DNA of 31,738 bases from an uncultured Prevotella sp. (GTDB lineage: Bacteria; Bacteroidota; Bacteroidia; Bacteroidales; Bacteroidaceae): the NCBI GenBank assembly GCA_902491375.1, contig CABUHE010000023.1, forward strand, positions 1 to 31,738. The letters run 5' to 3'. The notes below the pieces were generated by a model, which worked only from the letters and a program-made list of their open reading frames with translations, was not told the origin of the DNA and made no database searches. Shown one piece after another: positions 1-10,538 of the stretch; position 1 is the stretch's first letter, and every line of letters starts with the position of its first letter. The position numbers were made by a program, and so were the translations under genes.

Positions 1-24
1 CATTGTAAACGATTAATTTAAATC

Positions 25-945
25 ATGTCTAAGATATTTTCTTTGGACAGCAGTGAAATGAGACTGCTGCTCACCGCAATGATAGCCGCCTGTATGCAGA
101 CACACGCAATGGCGCAGACGGCTGAACAGACGATAACCGCGCTCACCGCCGGAAAGGACGCTACGGTAGGCGTGGCATGGACAACCGGCGGCCACAGCCA
201 CACGGCCGGCACAGCAGGACAGTATCCGCTAATGAGCGTATTCAAGACTCACTGCGCCATTGCTGCGCTCCGACGCATGCAGCGCGAAGGCATACCTACC
301 GACACGCTGATAAAGATAAGGGCCGCGGAGATGACTCCCGGCACGTACAGTCCGCTGGCGAAGCTCCACAAAGGCGAAGACTTCACGATGCGCTTCGACA
401 GTCTGCTGTATTACAGCATAGCCCTTAGCGACAACAACGCGTGCGATGCTACGATACGCATGGCCGGCGGAATAAGAGCCGTAAGCGACGAGATGAAGTC
501 TATAGGGCTGACAGATTTCAGTCTGACGGAAACCGAAGCCACGATGGCTGCCGACCCGCAACGCTCATACAACAACAGCAGCACACCGCTGTCAGTAGCC
601 ATACTGTTCAGAAAACTGTATGAGGAGAACATCCTCGAAGGCAAATACGCACGGCTGATGAAAGCCACTCTTGAGGCAACGCAGACCGGAGCGGACAAGA
701 TGAAGGCCGCACTGAGGCCGGGCATGACGCTCGCCCACAAGACGGGCACAGGCTTCACCAGACAAGACGGCACAATGACAGCCGACAACGACGCCGGCGC
801 GCTGACCCTTGCAGACGGCCGTCGGATATACATAGCCGTACTGATAAAGGACACAAGACTCGGCACAAAGGAGAACGCCAGGCTGATAAAAGAGATAACC
901 GAAGCCATAATAAGACAAGAGACCAAGACAGGGCAAAGCCGCTGA
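25..945 (+). CDS. Class A beta-lactamase (subclass A2-like)
   Basis: Serine beta-lactamase that would hydrolyse beta-lactams in the periplasm. Visible catalytic motifs are S71-V-F-K74 (the SxxK nucleophile motif), S135-D136-N137 (SDN), a probable omega-loop glutamate near E171, and K239-T240-G241 (KTG). The 306-residue length fits the family. The first ATG (25) gives an acidic N-terminal extension. The in-frame ATG at 58 starts directly at a good signal peptide (MRLLLTAMIAACMQTHAMA, then Q), so 58 is probably the real start. Base composition resembles the neighbouring housekeeping genes and no mobile element is visible, so this looks like a resident chromosomal enzyme of the CfxA/CblA type found in Bacteroidota. 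A spacer of about 70 bases separates it from miaB. The family is clear; the substrate range cannot be read from the sequence. Confidence 0.9.
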   Translation: MSKIFSLDSSEMRLLLTAMIAACMQTHAMAQTAEQTITALTAGKDATVGVAWTTGGHSHTAGTAGQYPLMSVFKTHCAIAALRRMQREGIPTDTLIKIRAAEMTPGTYSPLAKLHKGEDFTMRFDSLLYYSIALSDNNACDATIRMAGGIRAVSDEMKSIGLTDFSLTETEATMAADPQRSYNNSSTPLSVAILFRKLYEENILEGKYARLMKATLEATQTGADKMKAALRPGMTLAHKTGTGFTRQDGTMTADNDAGALTLADGRRIYIAVLIKDTRLGTKENARLIKEITEAIIRQETKTGQSR

Positions 946-1015
946 GACGGCTGCCGAAAGCGCACGGAACTGCCGGCGCCACGGCACAACGCAACCCCTG
1001 ACCAATAAAACGAAA

Positions 1016-2368
<1,353 letters not shown>

Positions 2369-2561
2369 CGACACAAAAAATCCGCGCTGACAGCAGCACA
2401 GACACAGGCAGAACGCGGCAGCAAGAACGCCTGCAACGCAAAAAGCCACAAAACGGCCTGTAAAAGACGGCAAAACGCAATGCAAACGGCCACCTCTTGC
2501 AATGCCAAATGCCACCTTCAGCAACCGAAAGCCTAACACACTGGAATGCAACAACATACAG
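2369..2561. other. Intergenic stretch without recognised gene
   Basis: This A- and C-rich stretch follows the miaB stop. No open frame here resembles a known protein, and no promoter box is obvious. It ends in the strong terminator hairpin at 2562-2599. Confidence 0.5.
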
Positions 2562-2599
2562 GCGCCGCACCCTCCGATATGGAGAGTGCGGCGCTTTTT
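2562..2599 (+). terminator. Rho-independent terminator after miaB
   Basis: GCGCCGCAC-C-CTCC pairs with GGAG-A-GTGCGGCGC around a GATAT loop, with one internal mismatch, and is followed by TTTTT. It would end the bla-miaB transcription unit about 190 bases after the miaB stop. Confidence 0.85.
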
Positions 2600-2707
2600 A
2601 CATTTAATCCATGCCAACCACGACAAGATAACACCATCAATACACAGCCGGCGCGCTGCAAAAGCTGCTGGCACACACCGCTTTTTGACGTTTTACCCCA
2701 CACAGTC

Positions 2708-2738
2708 TTTGCCGTTATGTATAAAAACATTATCTTTG
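2708..2738 (+). promoter_or_regulatory. Bacteroidota-type promoter for the ABC exporter
   Basis: TTTG at 2708-2711 and TATCTTTG at 2731-2738 are separated by exactly 19 bases, matching the Bacteroidota consensus. The expected start of transcription is about 2745, giving a leader of roughly 75 bases. That leader contains a 14-base palindrome (2776-2789). Confidence 0.8.
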
Positions 2739-2819
2739 CAGCCGTAACATATCACAGCGCATTGCTAAACGTGCGGCTGCGGCCGCAGCACGGCGTGGTG
2801 ACTACTTAGCCAATAACAG

Positions 2820-4649
2820 ATGAAAGAATTCTTACAAGTATTGCGCCGCTTTGTGCCTCCATATAAAAAATATCTGGTACTTACGGTGGTATTCAACATC
2901 CTTTCCGCGATATTGAACATATTTTCTTTCATGGCCATCATACCTATACTGCAAATTCTTTTCAAGACACAGCAGGCCCATGTGCCTGACCATCTGATGC
3001 AGTGGGGAAGCGCAGGCATGAAGGAAGTGTTTATGAACAACGTCAACTACTACATCTACCAGATGATAGAAAGCATGGGAGCCACGACCACGCTGCTCGT
3101 AATAGGTCTGTTCCTGGCCTTCATGACATTTCTCAAGACGGGCGCGTACTTCCTTTCGTCAGCCACGATAATACCTATCCGCACGGGTATCGTGCGCGAC
3201 ATACGCAACCAGCTCTACCGCAAGATAACGTCGCTGCCGCTCGGCTTCTTCTCTGAGGAGCGCAAAGGCGACATCATAGCGCGCATAAGCGGTGACGTGC
3301 AGGAGGTTGAAAGCTCTATAATGTCGAGCCTCGACATGCTCTTCAAGAATCCTGTGCTGATAATATTCTACTTCTCCACGCTGCTCTTTGTGAGCTGGCA
3401 GCTCACCCTTTTCACGCTTGTGTTCGTGCCGATAATGGGCTGGATTATGGGCTTCGTAGGCCGTAAACTGAAACAGAAGTCTATCAAGGCGCAGGCGCTC
3501 TGGAGCGACACGATGAGCCAGGTGGAGGAAACTCTCGGCGGACTTCGCATCATCAAGGCATTCTGCGCTGAGGAAAAGATGAACCAGCGATTCGACAAAA
3601 TCAACTCGGCTTACCGCGAAAACATACGCCGCGTGAACACACGCCAGCAGATGGCGCACCCTATGAGCGAGTTTCTGGGCACGCTGATGATAGTCATCGT
3701 GCTGTGGTTCGGCGGCATGCTGGTGCTTAACGGCAAGAGCCTGAGCGGCCCTACGTTCATCTATTACATGGTAATACTTTACAGCATAATCAATCCGCTG
3801 AAAGAATTCTCAAAGGCAGGCTACAACATTCCCAAAGGACTTGCCTCGATGGAGCGTATCGACAAGATTCTACAGGCGGAGAACAACATAAAGGAAAAGC
3901 CAAATCCGGTACACATCAACGAGTTCAAACACAAGATAGAGTTCCGCGATGTGTCGTTCCGTTATGGCGAGAAATGGGTTCTGCGCCACATAAATCTCAC
4001 GATAGAGAAAGGCAAGACCGTTGCGATAGTAGGTCAGAGCGGCGGCGGCAAGTCGACAATGGTCGACCTCATACCGCGCTACTACGACGTGCAGGAAGGC
4101 GCAGTGCTCATCGACGGCGTGAACGTGAAGGACATGGGAATACACGACCTGCGCCAGCTTATCGGCAACGTGAACCAGGAGGCGATACTCTTCAACGACT
4201 CGTTCAGAAACAACATATCGTTCGGTGTTGACAACGCAACGCAGGAACAGATTGAGGCGGCAGCCAAGATAGCCAACGCCCACGACTTCATCATGGAGAC
4301 CGAGCAGGGCTACGACACCAATATAGGCGACCGCGGCAACCGTCTGTCGGGCGGACAGCGCCAGCGCATAAGCATAGCACGCGCCATACTGAAGAATCCG
4401 CCGATACTTATTCTCGATGAGGCTACATCAGCACTCGACACCGAGAGTGAAAGACTGGTACAGCAGGCGCTCGAACATCTGATGAAGACACGCACGACAG
4501 TGGCCATTGCCCACCGTCTGTCGACCATCAAGAACGCTGACGAGATATGCGTAATGCACGAAGGACAGATAGTAGAGCGCGGCACGCACGAGGAGCTGCT
4601 GGCACTGAACGGATACTACAAAAAACTGAACGACATGCAGAGCCTATGA
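2820..4649 (+). CDS. ABC exporter, fused permease/ATPase (MsbA type)
   Basis: Half-transporter of the lipid/multidrug exporter class in the inner membrane. The N-terminal ~330 residues contain hydrophobic segments typical of a six-helix ABC transmembrane domain. The C-terminal nucleotide-binding domain has Walker A GQSGGGKST (K411), signature LSGGQRQR (S510-G512), Walker B LILDEATSALD with catalytic E534, and the AHRLS switch histidine. At 609 residues it has the usual length. The next genes encode a lipid A acyltransferase and a glycosyltransferase, which supports lipid A or glycolipid flipping, but substrate cannot be assigned from sequence alone. It has its own promoter at 2708-2738. Confidence 0.92.
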   Translation: MKEFLQVLRRFVPPYKKYLVLTVVFNILSAILNIFSFMAIIPILQILFKTQQAHVPDHLMQWGSAGMKEVFMNNVNYYIYQMIESMGATTTLLVIGLFLAFMTFLKTGAYFLSSATIIPIRTGIVRDIRNQLYRKITSLPLGFFSEERKGDIIARISGDVQEVESSIMSSLDMLFKNPVLIIFYFSTLLFVSWQLTLFTLVFVPIMGWIMGFVGRKLKQKSIKAQALWSDTMSQVEETLGGLRIIKAFCAEEKMNQRFDKINSAYRENIRRVNTRQQMAHPMSEFLGTLMIVIVLWFGGMLVLNGKSLSGPTFIYYMVILYSIINPLKEFSKAGYNIPKGLASMERIDKILQAENNIKEKPNPVHINEFKHKIEFRDVSFRYGEKWVLRHINLTIEKGKTVAIVGQSGGGKSTMVDLIPRYYDVQEGAVLIDGVNVKDMGIHDLRQLIGNVNQEAILFNDSFRNNISFGVDNATQEQIEAAAKIANAHDFIMETEQGYDTNIGDRGNRLSGGQRQRISIARAILKNPPILILDEATSALDTESERLVQQALEHLMKTRTTVAIAHRLSTIKNADEICVMHEGQIVERGTHEELLALNGYYKKLNDMQSL

Positions 4650-4747
4650 GGAAAGGCGGACAACCGTGCATCAACCGCCGCCGGCTTACAATACAGGCAG
4701 ACTGACGCCAAACGCCGGTAACCCCATTGACTACTTAAAAAAGAACC

Positions 4748-5671
4748 ATGACAAAACTGCTGCAAGGACTGGCATACATAGCGCTTCATGTGCTGTCACT
4801 ATTACCGTACTCAGCGTTGTATGTCCTGTCAGACATATATTACTTCATACTCTACCACGCGATGCGCTACAGACGCGACGTGGTAAGGTACAATCTGACT
4901 ACATCGTTCCCTGAGAAAAGCACGGCAGAGATTGTCGCAATAGAGCGCGGATTCTATCACTGGCTGTGCGACTACTACGCGGAAACACTGAAACTGATGA
5001 CCGTCTCACGCCACGAACTGATGCGCCACGTGGAGTTCCGCGGCACTGAGGCGATTGAAGAAAGCTTCGACAAGGGCCGACCATGCGCCGCAATACTCGG
5101 CCACTACTGCAACTGGGAACTGCTGACAGCCTTCGGACTGACGCTTGAACGGCACAACGAGGCCGTAATCGGACTTGTCTACACGCCTAAACGGTGCAAA
5201 CTAGCCGACAGACTGTTCATAAAGATAAGGCAGAACATGGGCGGAATATGCGTGCCAAAGCAAGACGTGCTGCGCTATCTGGTATCGTTCAGAAAACAGG
5301 GACTTATGAACATCTTCGGCTACATAGCCGACCAGAAGCCGCGCAATCAGGCCGTACACCTGCGGTTGCCATTCCTCAACCACGACACCGAGGTGTTCAC
5401 AGGAGCAGAACGCATAATGCGCAACATGGACGACACCGTGTTCTACGTAGACATGGAACGCCCAAAACGAGGAAAATACGTATTCACATTCAGGCAGATA
5501 ACAACCGATCCGGCCTCGCTGCCCGAACACGAGATAACCAGAAGATTCTTCGCCATGCTCGAACAGACCATACGCCGCGACCCACGCTTCTACCTGTGGA
5601 CTCACAGACGGTGGAGAGCAGACGACACTGACGACGCCACGGCATGCACAGCCGACGGCTGCCGGAAGTGA
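4748..5671 (+). CDS. Lipid A biosynthesis acyltransferase (LpxL/HtrB family)
   Basis: Inner-membrane acyltransferase of the lysophospholipid acyltransferase fold, expected to transfer a secondary acyl chain to the lipid A precursor. The catalytic H-x4-E motif is H119-YCNW-E124 in ILGHYCNWELL. A hydrophobic N-terminal anchor covers about residues 8-37. The protein has 307 residues, as is usual. It lies about 100 bases after the ABC exporter on the same strand, and no terminator was seen between them, so they are probably co-transcribed. The C-terminus (last ~12 residues, ADGCRK end) is poorly conserved in this family. Confidence 0.88.
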   Translation: MTKLLQGLAYIALHVLSLLPYSALYVLSDIYYFILYHAMRYRRDVVRYNLTTSFPEKSTAEIVAIERGFYHWLCDYYAETLKLMTVSRHELMRHVEFRGTEAIEESFDKGRPCAAILGHYCNWELLTAFGLTLERHNEAVIGLVYTPKRCKLADRLFIKIRQNMGGICVPKQDVLRYLVSFRKQGLMNIFGYIADQKPRNQAVHLRLPFLNHDTEVFTGAERIMRNMDDTVFYVDMERPKRGKYVFTFRQITTDPASLPEHEITRRFFAMLEQTIRRDPRFYLWTHRRWRADDTDDATACTADGCRK

Positions 5672-5720
5672 GAACAGCGGAAAACATCCGACTGAAAGAT
5701 TAACAATCTAAACGCAGAAA

Positions 5721-6857
5721 ATGACAATAGGATACGATGCTAAAAGCATTGTGGGCGATGTTGCCGGCATAGGCAACTACGCAAGAACACTGGTAAACGA
5801 CATCGAAAAAGTTGTCAAGCCCACAACCATGCTCTGTCTTTACGCTCCCGACCGAGGCAACAGCGTCCTCAGACGGCAGATAACCGAGAACCAACACATG
5901 CAATACATCTACCTGAAAGGCTATAACGGAGCCATTGCAAGATGTATGTGGCACATGAAGGGAATCGTAAAAGACCTTGTGCGCGACGGTGTAAACATAT
6001 ATCACGGACTGTCGGGCGAGCTGCCGATGGGCATCAAGGAGGCAGGCATTAAGACTGTCGTAACCATCCACGACCTCGTATTCATGCGCTATCCGCAATA
6101 CTACAACTGGCTCGAACGCAAGATTATGGAGTGGAAATTCTACAAGACTTGCCACGAAGCCGACCGCATAATAGCCACCAGCGAGTGTACAAAGCGCGAC
6201 GTGATGCTCTACGGCGACGTGCCTGCCAACAAGATAGACGTAATCTATCAGAGCTGCGGCTCATTCTACAAGCTGCCCGAAAGCGAGAAGAAGATGCAGG
6301 AAGTACACACCAGCTACATGCTGCCCGAACGCTACATTGTGAACGTCGGCACGATTGAAGAGCGTAAGAACGTACTCCTTGCGGTAAAGGCTTTAAGGCT
6401 GTTGCCTGAGGAAATAAGTCTGGTTATTGTCGGGAAATCGACTCCCTATGCAGATAAAGTAAAGAAATATGTGGCCGAAAACGGACTGAAAGACCGTGTG
6501 CTGTTCCTCCACAACGTACCAACTGACGACCTGCCTGCCATATACCAGATGGCTGAAGCGTGTGTCTATCCGTCGCGCTATGAAGGTTTCGGACTGCCTG
6601 TCATCGAAGCCATACAGAGCGGACTGCCCGTTGTGGCATGCAAAGGCAGCTGTCTTGAGGAAGCAGGCGGCAACTCCACGCTTTACGTTGACCCTGACGA
6701 CATTTACGCAATGGCACACGCCATCAAGCTGACGCTTAAAGGCGCACCGGCACGCGACGAGCGAATAGCCGAAGGACTGCAATACATTTCACGCTTTGAG
6801 AATAACAACGTGGCTCAAAGCGTAGTTGATCTTTATAACGAAATAGCCAGGAGCTAA
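5721..6857 (+). CDS. GT4-family glycosyltransferase
   Basis: GT-B fold glycosyltransferase of family 4, cytoplasmic and probably membrane-associated, likely adding a sugar during surface polysaccharide or lipopolysaccharide core assembly. The N-terminal domain carries GIGNYARTL after MTIGYDAKSI, and the C-terminal nucleotide-sugar domain has NVGTIEERKN followed by the E-x7-E motif (E288 GFGLPVI E296). Its 378 residues fit the family. It starts 49 bases after the acyltransferase stop, so it is probably in the same operon. Donor and acceptor sugars cannot be inferred. Confidence 0.88.
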   Translation: MTIGYDAKSIVGDVAGIGNYARTLVNDIEKVVKPTTMLCLYAPDRGNSVLRRQITENQHMQYIYLKGYNGAIARCMWHMKGIVKDLVRDGVNIYHGLSGELPMGIKEAGIKTVVTIHDLVFMRYPQYYNWLERKIMEWKFYKTCHEADRIIATSECTKRDVMLYGDVPANKIDVIYQSCGSFYKLPESEKKMQEVHTSYMLPERYIVNVGTIEERKNVLLAVKALRLLPEEISLVIVGKSTPYADKVKKYVAENGLKDRVLFLHNVPTDDLPAIYQMAEACVYPSRYEGFGLPVIEAIQSGLPVVACKGSCLEEAGGNSTLYVDPDDIYAMAHAIKLTLKGAPARDERIAEGLQYISRFENNNVAQSVVDLYNEIARS

Positions 6858-6888
6858 GGCCTGCGCACAGCGCCTTATAACGGGGTTC

Positions 6889-8427
6889 TTATCTCCCGGC
6901 TTTAGAAATAATCCTGTTCTTGAACTTATTCCACAGCGTTGTCTTCCTGTAAATAACGTAAGCCGACACTGCGGCACTTACCGCCGTGGCTGCCACGCCT
7001 AACACTATGCGCAGCCAAAGACTGTCAGCAAACGTGGCAAAATATGCCGCAAGGCCTATCGGAATCTGTATTGCGGCACACGCGACAACCTGACGCGACA
7101 CACGATAACGGTAGCGCAAGGCTGCGTATAAAAGTATAACAACGAGGTCAAACACGTTTGACAGCAGTACGGCAACACCCGTACCGACCAGTCCCCAGGC
7201 ATTGAAACACAGAACAACAAGACCTGTCAGCGCCACAGCCGACAGTCCCTCGATGGCCATATAGGCCTTAGAGTCTCCCTTTGCCAGAGTTATATAAGCC
7301 AAAGGCAGCATCGCAGCACGTGCATACATCGACAAGACAGCCACCTGAGCCATAGGAACCACAGGCTTGAACTTGCCACTGTAAAGCAGCGGAATGAGCA
7401 AAGGCAGCGTTGTAATCATAAGAGCAAGCATGGGCGCGATTATGAGTATCGACACCTCTATCTGCCTGTTTGCAGTCATATTGACGGCTGCCGTGTCATG
7501 ATTTACAGCCGACAGACGCGGAAAATAGTCGGTTTCCATGGCCGAGAACACCATTCCGGCATAGGTTACGGCTATGACGTAGCCGGCGTTATACAGCCCG
7601 ACGGTGTCCAGGTCAGCATAATTGTTGAGGAACGACCTGATTATCATCTCTGCACCGCTGCCGAACACGCCCGACACAATAAACGCCAGACCAAGGCGAA
7701 TCATGCCGCTGCCGCCTGCAAGCGAGCCGAGCAGCCTTGCCATACAGCCCCTGAAACCGCCGCGGAAAAGACGTCTGAAAATACTTCCGGGCGGAAACAG
7801 ACGGAACGAATAGCGCAGCGTAAACACCATGTTGGCCGCCGTAGTGAGCAGAATTACGGGTACGATACCGGCAAGTCCGAGCATCCAGTAGACCGGTACG
7901 GCTATGACGAGCGACGCAACGACGATATATACCTGAGCCACAGCCAGTTCACGCAGTCTGCGCGCACCCTTCAGCAGAGCCGTCTCGCCGCCGGTTACAG
8001 CCAGCATAGCCACCACCGGCGCCAGCGCAATAATCTCAAGCAGATGGCTGTTGCCGTCGACCACATAGCGGCTTACGGCCGGAGCCGCAGCCACGCACAC
8101 CAGCATGCCCAGCACGGCAGCTACAAGACTCCACGCCCTGACCATGTTTACGAAAGCCCTTATGCGGCTCTCGTCGTTGCTGTCGAATATTTCGGACAGA
8201 TGTCTGATGGCACTGAACGAGATGCCGAAGCTCGTTGCCTGCGACACGAAGTTGACAACCGAGTTGAACAGCGACGCAAGTCCAAGACCGGCCGGGCCTA
8301 ACAGCAGGGCAACGAACTTGTTGCGCACAAGGCCGATAAGTATGTTCAGCCCCTGCACGCCGCCGAAGATGCCTGTGTATTTTAACACATGGCCGTAACT
8401 GTTTTCAGCCTTTTTCGTGTCGTTCAT
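6889..8427 (-). CDS. Polysaccharide flippase (Wzx-like, MOP superfamily)
   Basis: Integral inner-membrane protein of about 512 residues with hydrophobic segments along its whole length, typical of O-antigen or lipid-linked oligosaccharide translocases. The N-terminus (YTGIFGGVQGLNILIGLVRNKF) has the family's characteristic first helix and loop. The longest open frame would start at TTG (8430), but ATG at 8427 directly follows it and gives MNDTKKAENSYG, so ATG is preferred. It converges with the glycosyltransferase gene, leaving only about 30 bases between their ends. A perfect 9-bp inverted repeat lies immediately upstream (8429-8453). The transported glycan is unknown. Confidence 0.88.
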   Translation of the reverse strand: MNDTKKAENSYGHVLKYTGIFGGVQGLNILIGLVRNKFVALLLGPAGLGLASLFNSVVNFVSQATSFGISFSAIRHLSEIFDSNDESRIRAFVNMVRAWSLVAAVLGMLVCVAAAPAVSRYVVDGNSHLLEIIALAPVVAMLAVTGGETALLKGARRLRELAVAQVYIVVASLVIAVPVYWMLGLAGIVPVILLTTAANMVFTLRYSFRLFPPGSIFRRLFRGGFRGCMARLLGSLAGGSGMIRLGLAFIVSGVFGSGAEMIIRSFLNNYADLDTVGLYNAGYVIAVTYAGMVFSAMETDYFPRLSAVNHDTAAVNMTANRQIEVSILIIAPMLALMITTLPLLIPLLYSGKFKPVVPMAQVAVLSMYARAAMLPLAYITLAKGDSKAYMAIEGLSAVALTGLVVLCFNAWGLVGTGVAVLLSNVFDLVVILLYAALRYRYRVSRQVVACAAIQIPIGLAAYFATFADSLWLRIVLGVAATAVSAAVSAYVIYRKTTLWNKFKNRIISKAGR

Positions 8428-8428
8428 C

Positions 8429-8453
8429 AAGGATATTAACGTAAAATATCCTT
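8429..8453. promoter_or_regulatory. Inverted repeat at the flippase start
   Basis: AAGGATATT, 7 bases, AATATCCTT form a perfect 9-bp inverted repeat directly upstream of the flippase ATG on the - strand. It could be an operator or a hairpin limiting translation initiation. Confidence 0.45.
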
Positions 8454-8562
8454 ATTTATTATTTTTATACTGACAGATTGAAAGCTGTCACAGCTCTTTT
8501 CTATGCCGTAACGGCTACCAAATGCTTACAAAAATGTATAAAAAACAGAAACGGCAGATATA

Positions 8563-8595
8563 CTTGCGTGAATTAAAAAAAATTATTTATATTTG
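8563..8595 (+). promoter_or_regulatory. Promoter of the TPR sensor kinase
   Basis: TATATTTG at 8588-8595 is a perfect -7 box. A weaker CTTG at 8563-8566 lies 21 bases upstream in place of the -33 TTTG. The kinase ATG is at 8624, leaving a leader of only about 20-25 bases. Confidence 0.6.
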
Positions 8596-8623
8596 CAAAT
8601 ATAAACCTTAATGACTTACGACC

Positions 8624-10405
8624 ATGACTATCAGAAAGATTTTAGCAATCATTACTTTCATTTTGTTGCCTGCGGCGGCTTACTGTGAAAGCAACATCGA
8701 CGTACTGAGGCAGCGCGCCGACGGACTGCACGCTGCCGGAAAAAACGACTCGGCAATAATCGTAGCGACTGAAGCCATGAAGGAAGCGCGGAAAGCCAAA
8801 GACACAACCGCCATGATAGGCGTAAACTCGTCGATGGGCGTTTACCTGCGCACAATGGGCAAACTGGACGAAGCCTTGAAGCATTACGACAAGGCCATGA
8901 GGATGTGCACTACCGAAAGCTTCAAGCGCAAAGCCGACGAGGACGCCCGGCAGGAGGCTGCCGCGCTGTATCTTAACATGGCAACGCTCCATGTGGACAT
9001 GCAGCACAAGGACCAGGCGCTATACTATGCCCGACTGTCTGCCGAATGGACAAGGCGCTGCAAGGACAAGGCGTTCAGGGCGCAGGTGATGAGTCAGGAC
9101 GGACTGATATTCCTGATGTGCGGCGACAACAATGGGGCCGCCGTGCTGCTTGCCGAGAGTTACGACAACGCGGTTGAACTGAAACAGTATGCCCCAGCGC
9201 TCAACGCGGCGGCATACATGGTGGCAGTAGCCGACAGACTGGGCGACAGACGTGCCGAAGCGTTGTGGCGCAAACGCAGCGCAGAGCTTGCCGCAAAGGT
9301 AAACGACACTATGGCGCTCATAGCCTACTACCAGATTATGTGCAGTCTGGAGCTTAACCACAAGCGATGGCACGGCGCCATAGAGCTGTTTGATAAAATA
9401 CTTTCGACGAAAGGTGTCGAAGCCATGCCTTTCGTAGTCTACGACTGCTACAACAACATGCACGAAGCGTGGGCCGCGCTGGGCCAATGGCAAAAAGCCT
9501 ACGAGTATCAGGGCAAGGCCGTAGAACTGAAAGACAGTCTGTTTGAGGCCGACAAAGCCGAGAGCCTGCGCCAGCTCGACGCCAAATACAAGGCTGCCGA
9601 GAGGGAGCTGGAGCTTGCCCGCAGCGAGTCGGAACTGGCCCAGACGCGCATGTATCTCGCCATAGCGGCACTGGCCGTGCTGGCCTGCGTGGTGATAATA
9701 TACCTCTACGTGCAACGGCAAAGACGCAAGACGCGCGAGCGCGAGGCGGAGTTTGCCCGACTGAAGGCCGACACCGACCGCCGTCTGACGCGCCGCTACA
9801 TAGACGGACTGGAGAGCGAACGCTCACGACTGGCTAAGGAGCTGCACGACGGAGTGTGCAACGACCTGTACACCGTAGAGCTTTATCTCGGCAGCGCCGA
9901 CAACAGACCTGCTGACGACGGAGGCAAGGAGCAGGCCGCGAAGGTGAAAGGAATGATAAACGAATGCCGCGAACAGGCGCGCCGCATATCGCATGAGCTG
10001 ATGCCGCCGGAGTTCAGATATGCCGACATAAGGCTCGTACTCGAAGACTATCTGATGCGCACGGCCGAGGCATCGGGCGTGGAGACAACATTCAAGGCAG
10101 AGCCTGACGGAGCCGACTGGGGCTCGATTGCCGACACCACGGCGCTGGAACTGTACCGCATAACGCAAGAAGCTGTCAACAACGCACTGAAACACTCAGG
10201 CGCGACGCTTATCGAAGTATGTCTCAGCAGCACGCAGCAGGCACTCAGTCTGACCATAACCGACAACGGCCAGTTTGCCGACAGACAAGGCTCAGGCATA
10301 GGCAGCCGCACCATGCGACAGAGAGCCGAGGCGGCAGGAGGCAGGCTCACCGTTGAGAGAACTGACGGCAAGACAACCGTAAGACTGACCGTAAACATGC
10401 GGTAA
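8624..10405 (+). CDS. TPR-containing sensor histidine kinase (HisKA_3/NarL-partner type)
   Basis: Membrane sensor kinase of 593 residues. A signal peptide (about 1-21, ending AAAYC) precedes a periplasmic region of tetratricopeptide-like helices (about 25-310). A coiled-coil stretch leads to one transmembrane helix (343-364), then a cytoplasmic HisKA_3 domain with phospho-accepting H408 in KELHDGVCNDL and an HATPase_c domain with N-box N519 (TQEAVNNALKHS) and a GSGIG glycine motif. It is followed by a LuxR-type response regulator, its obvious partner. A terminator-like hairpin and a separate promoter lie between the two, so the regulator can be expressed independently. The signal sensed is unknown. 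Confidence 0.92.
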   Translation: MTIRKILAIITFILLPAAAYCESNIDVLRQRADGLHAAGKNDSAIIVATEAMKEARKAKDTTAMIGVNSSMGVYLRTMGKLDEALKHYDKAMRMCTTESFKRKADEDARQEAAALYLNMATLHVDMQHKDQALYYARLSAEWTRRCKDKAFRAQVMSQDGLIFLMCGDNNGAAVLLAESYDNAVELKQYAPALNAAAYMVAVADRLGDRRAEALWRKRSAELAAKVNDTMALIAYYQIMCSLELNHKRWHGAIELFDKILSTKGVEAMPFVVYDCYNNMHEAWAALGQWQKAYEYQGKAVELKDSLFEADKAESLRQLDAKYKAAERELELARSESELAQTRMYLAIAALAVLACVVIIYLYVQRQRRKTREREAEFARLKADTDRRLTRRYIDGLESERSRLAKELHDGVCNDLYTVELYLGSADNRPADDGGKEQAAKVKGMINECREQARRISHELMPPEFRYADIRLVLEDYLMRTAEASGVETTFKAEPDGADWGSIADTTALELYRITQEAVNNALKHSGATLIEVCLSSTQQALSLTITDNGQFADRQGSGIGSRTMRQRAEAAGGRLTVERTDGKTTVRLTVNMR

Positions 10406-10430
10406 ACCACAGACGGAACAGCCGAATATC

Positions 10431-10470
10431 AAAGGGGAAACGACGACCGGCGGCCGGCTTTTCCCTTTTT
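10431..10470 (+). terminator. Terminator between sensor kinase and response regulator
   Basis: AAAGGG-GAA pairs with TT-TTCCCTTT around an inner CCGG-rich hairpin and runs into a T tract. It lies 25 bases after the kinase stop and would terminate or attenuate transcription before the regulator gene. Confidence 0.65.
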
Positions 10471-10507
10471 AAACCATTAACAACCCTTAAAACCACGGAA
10501 AACCGTT

Positions 10508-10538
10508 ATTGCAAAAATGAATGTATGGTATAATTTTG
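10508..10538 (+). promoter_or_regulatory. Candidate promoter overlapping the response-regulator start
   Basis: ATTG at 10508-10511 and TAATTTTG at 10531-10538 have exact 19-base spacing. The -7 box lies downstream of the first possible ATG (10517), which would favour the in-frame GTG at 10544 as start. Confidence 0.5.

Noticed and set aside
7498..8301. 267-codon open frame on the + strand
   Set aside because: Antisense shadow of the flippase; histidine- and arginine-rich composition with no hydrophobic or domain pattern.
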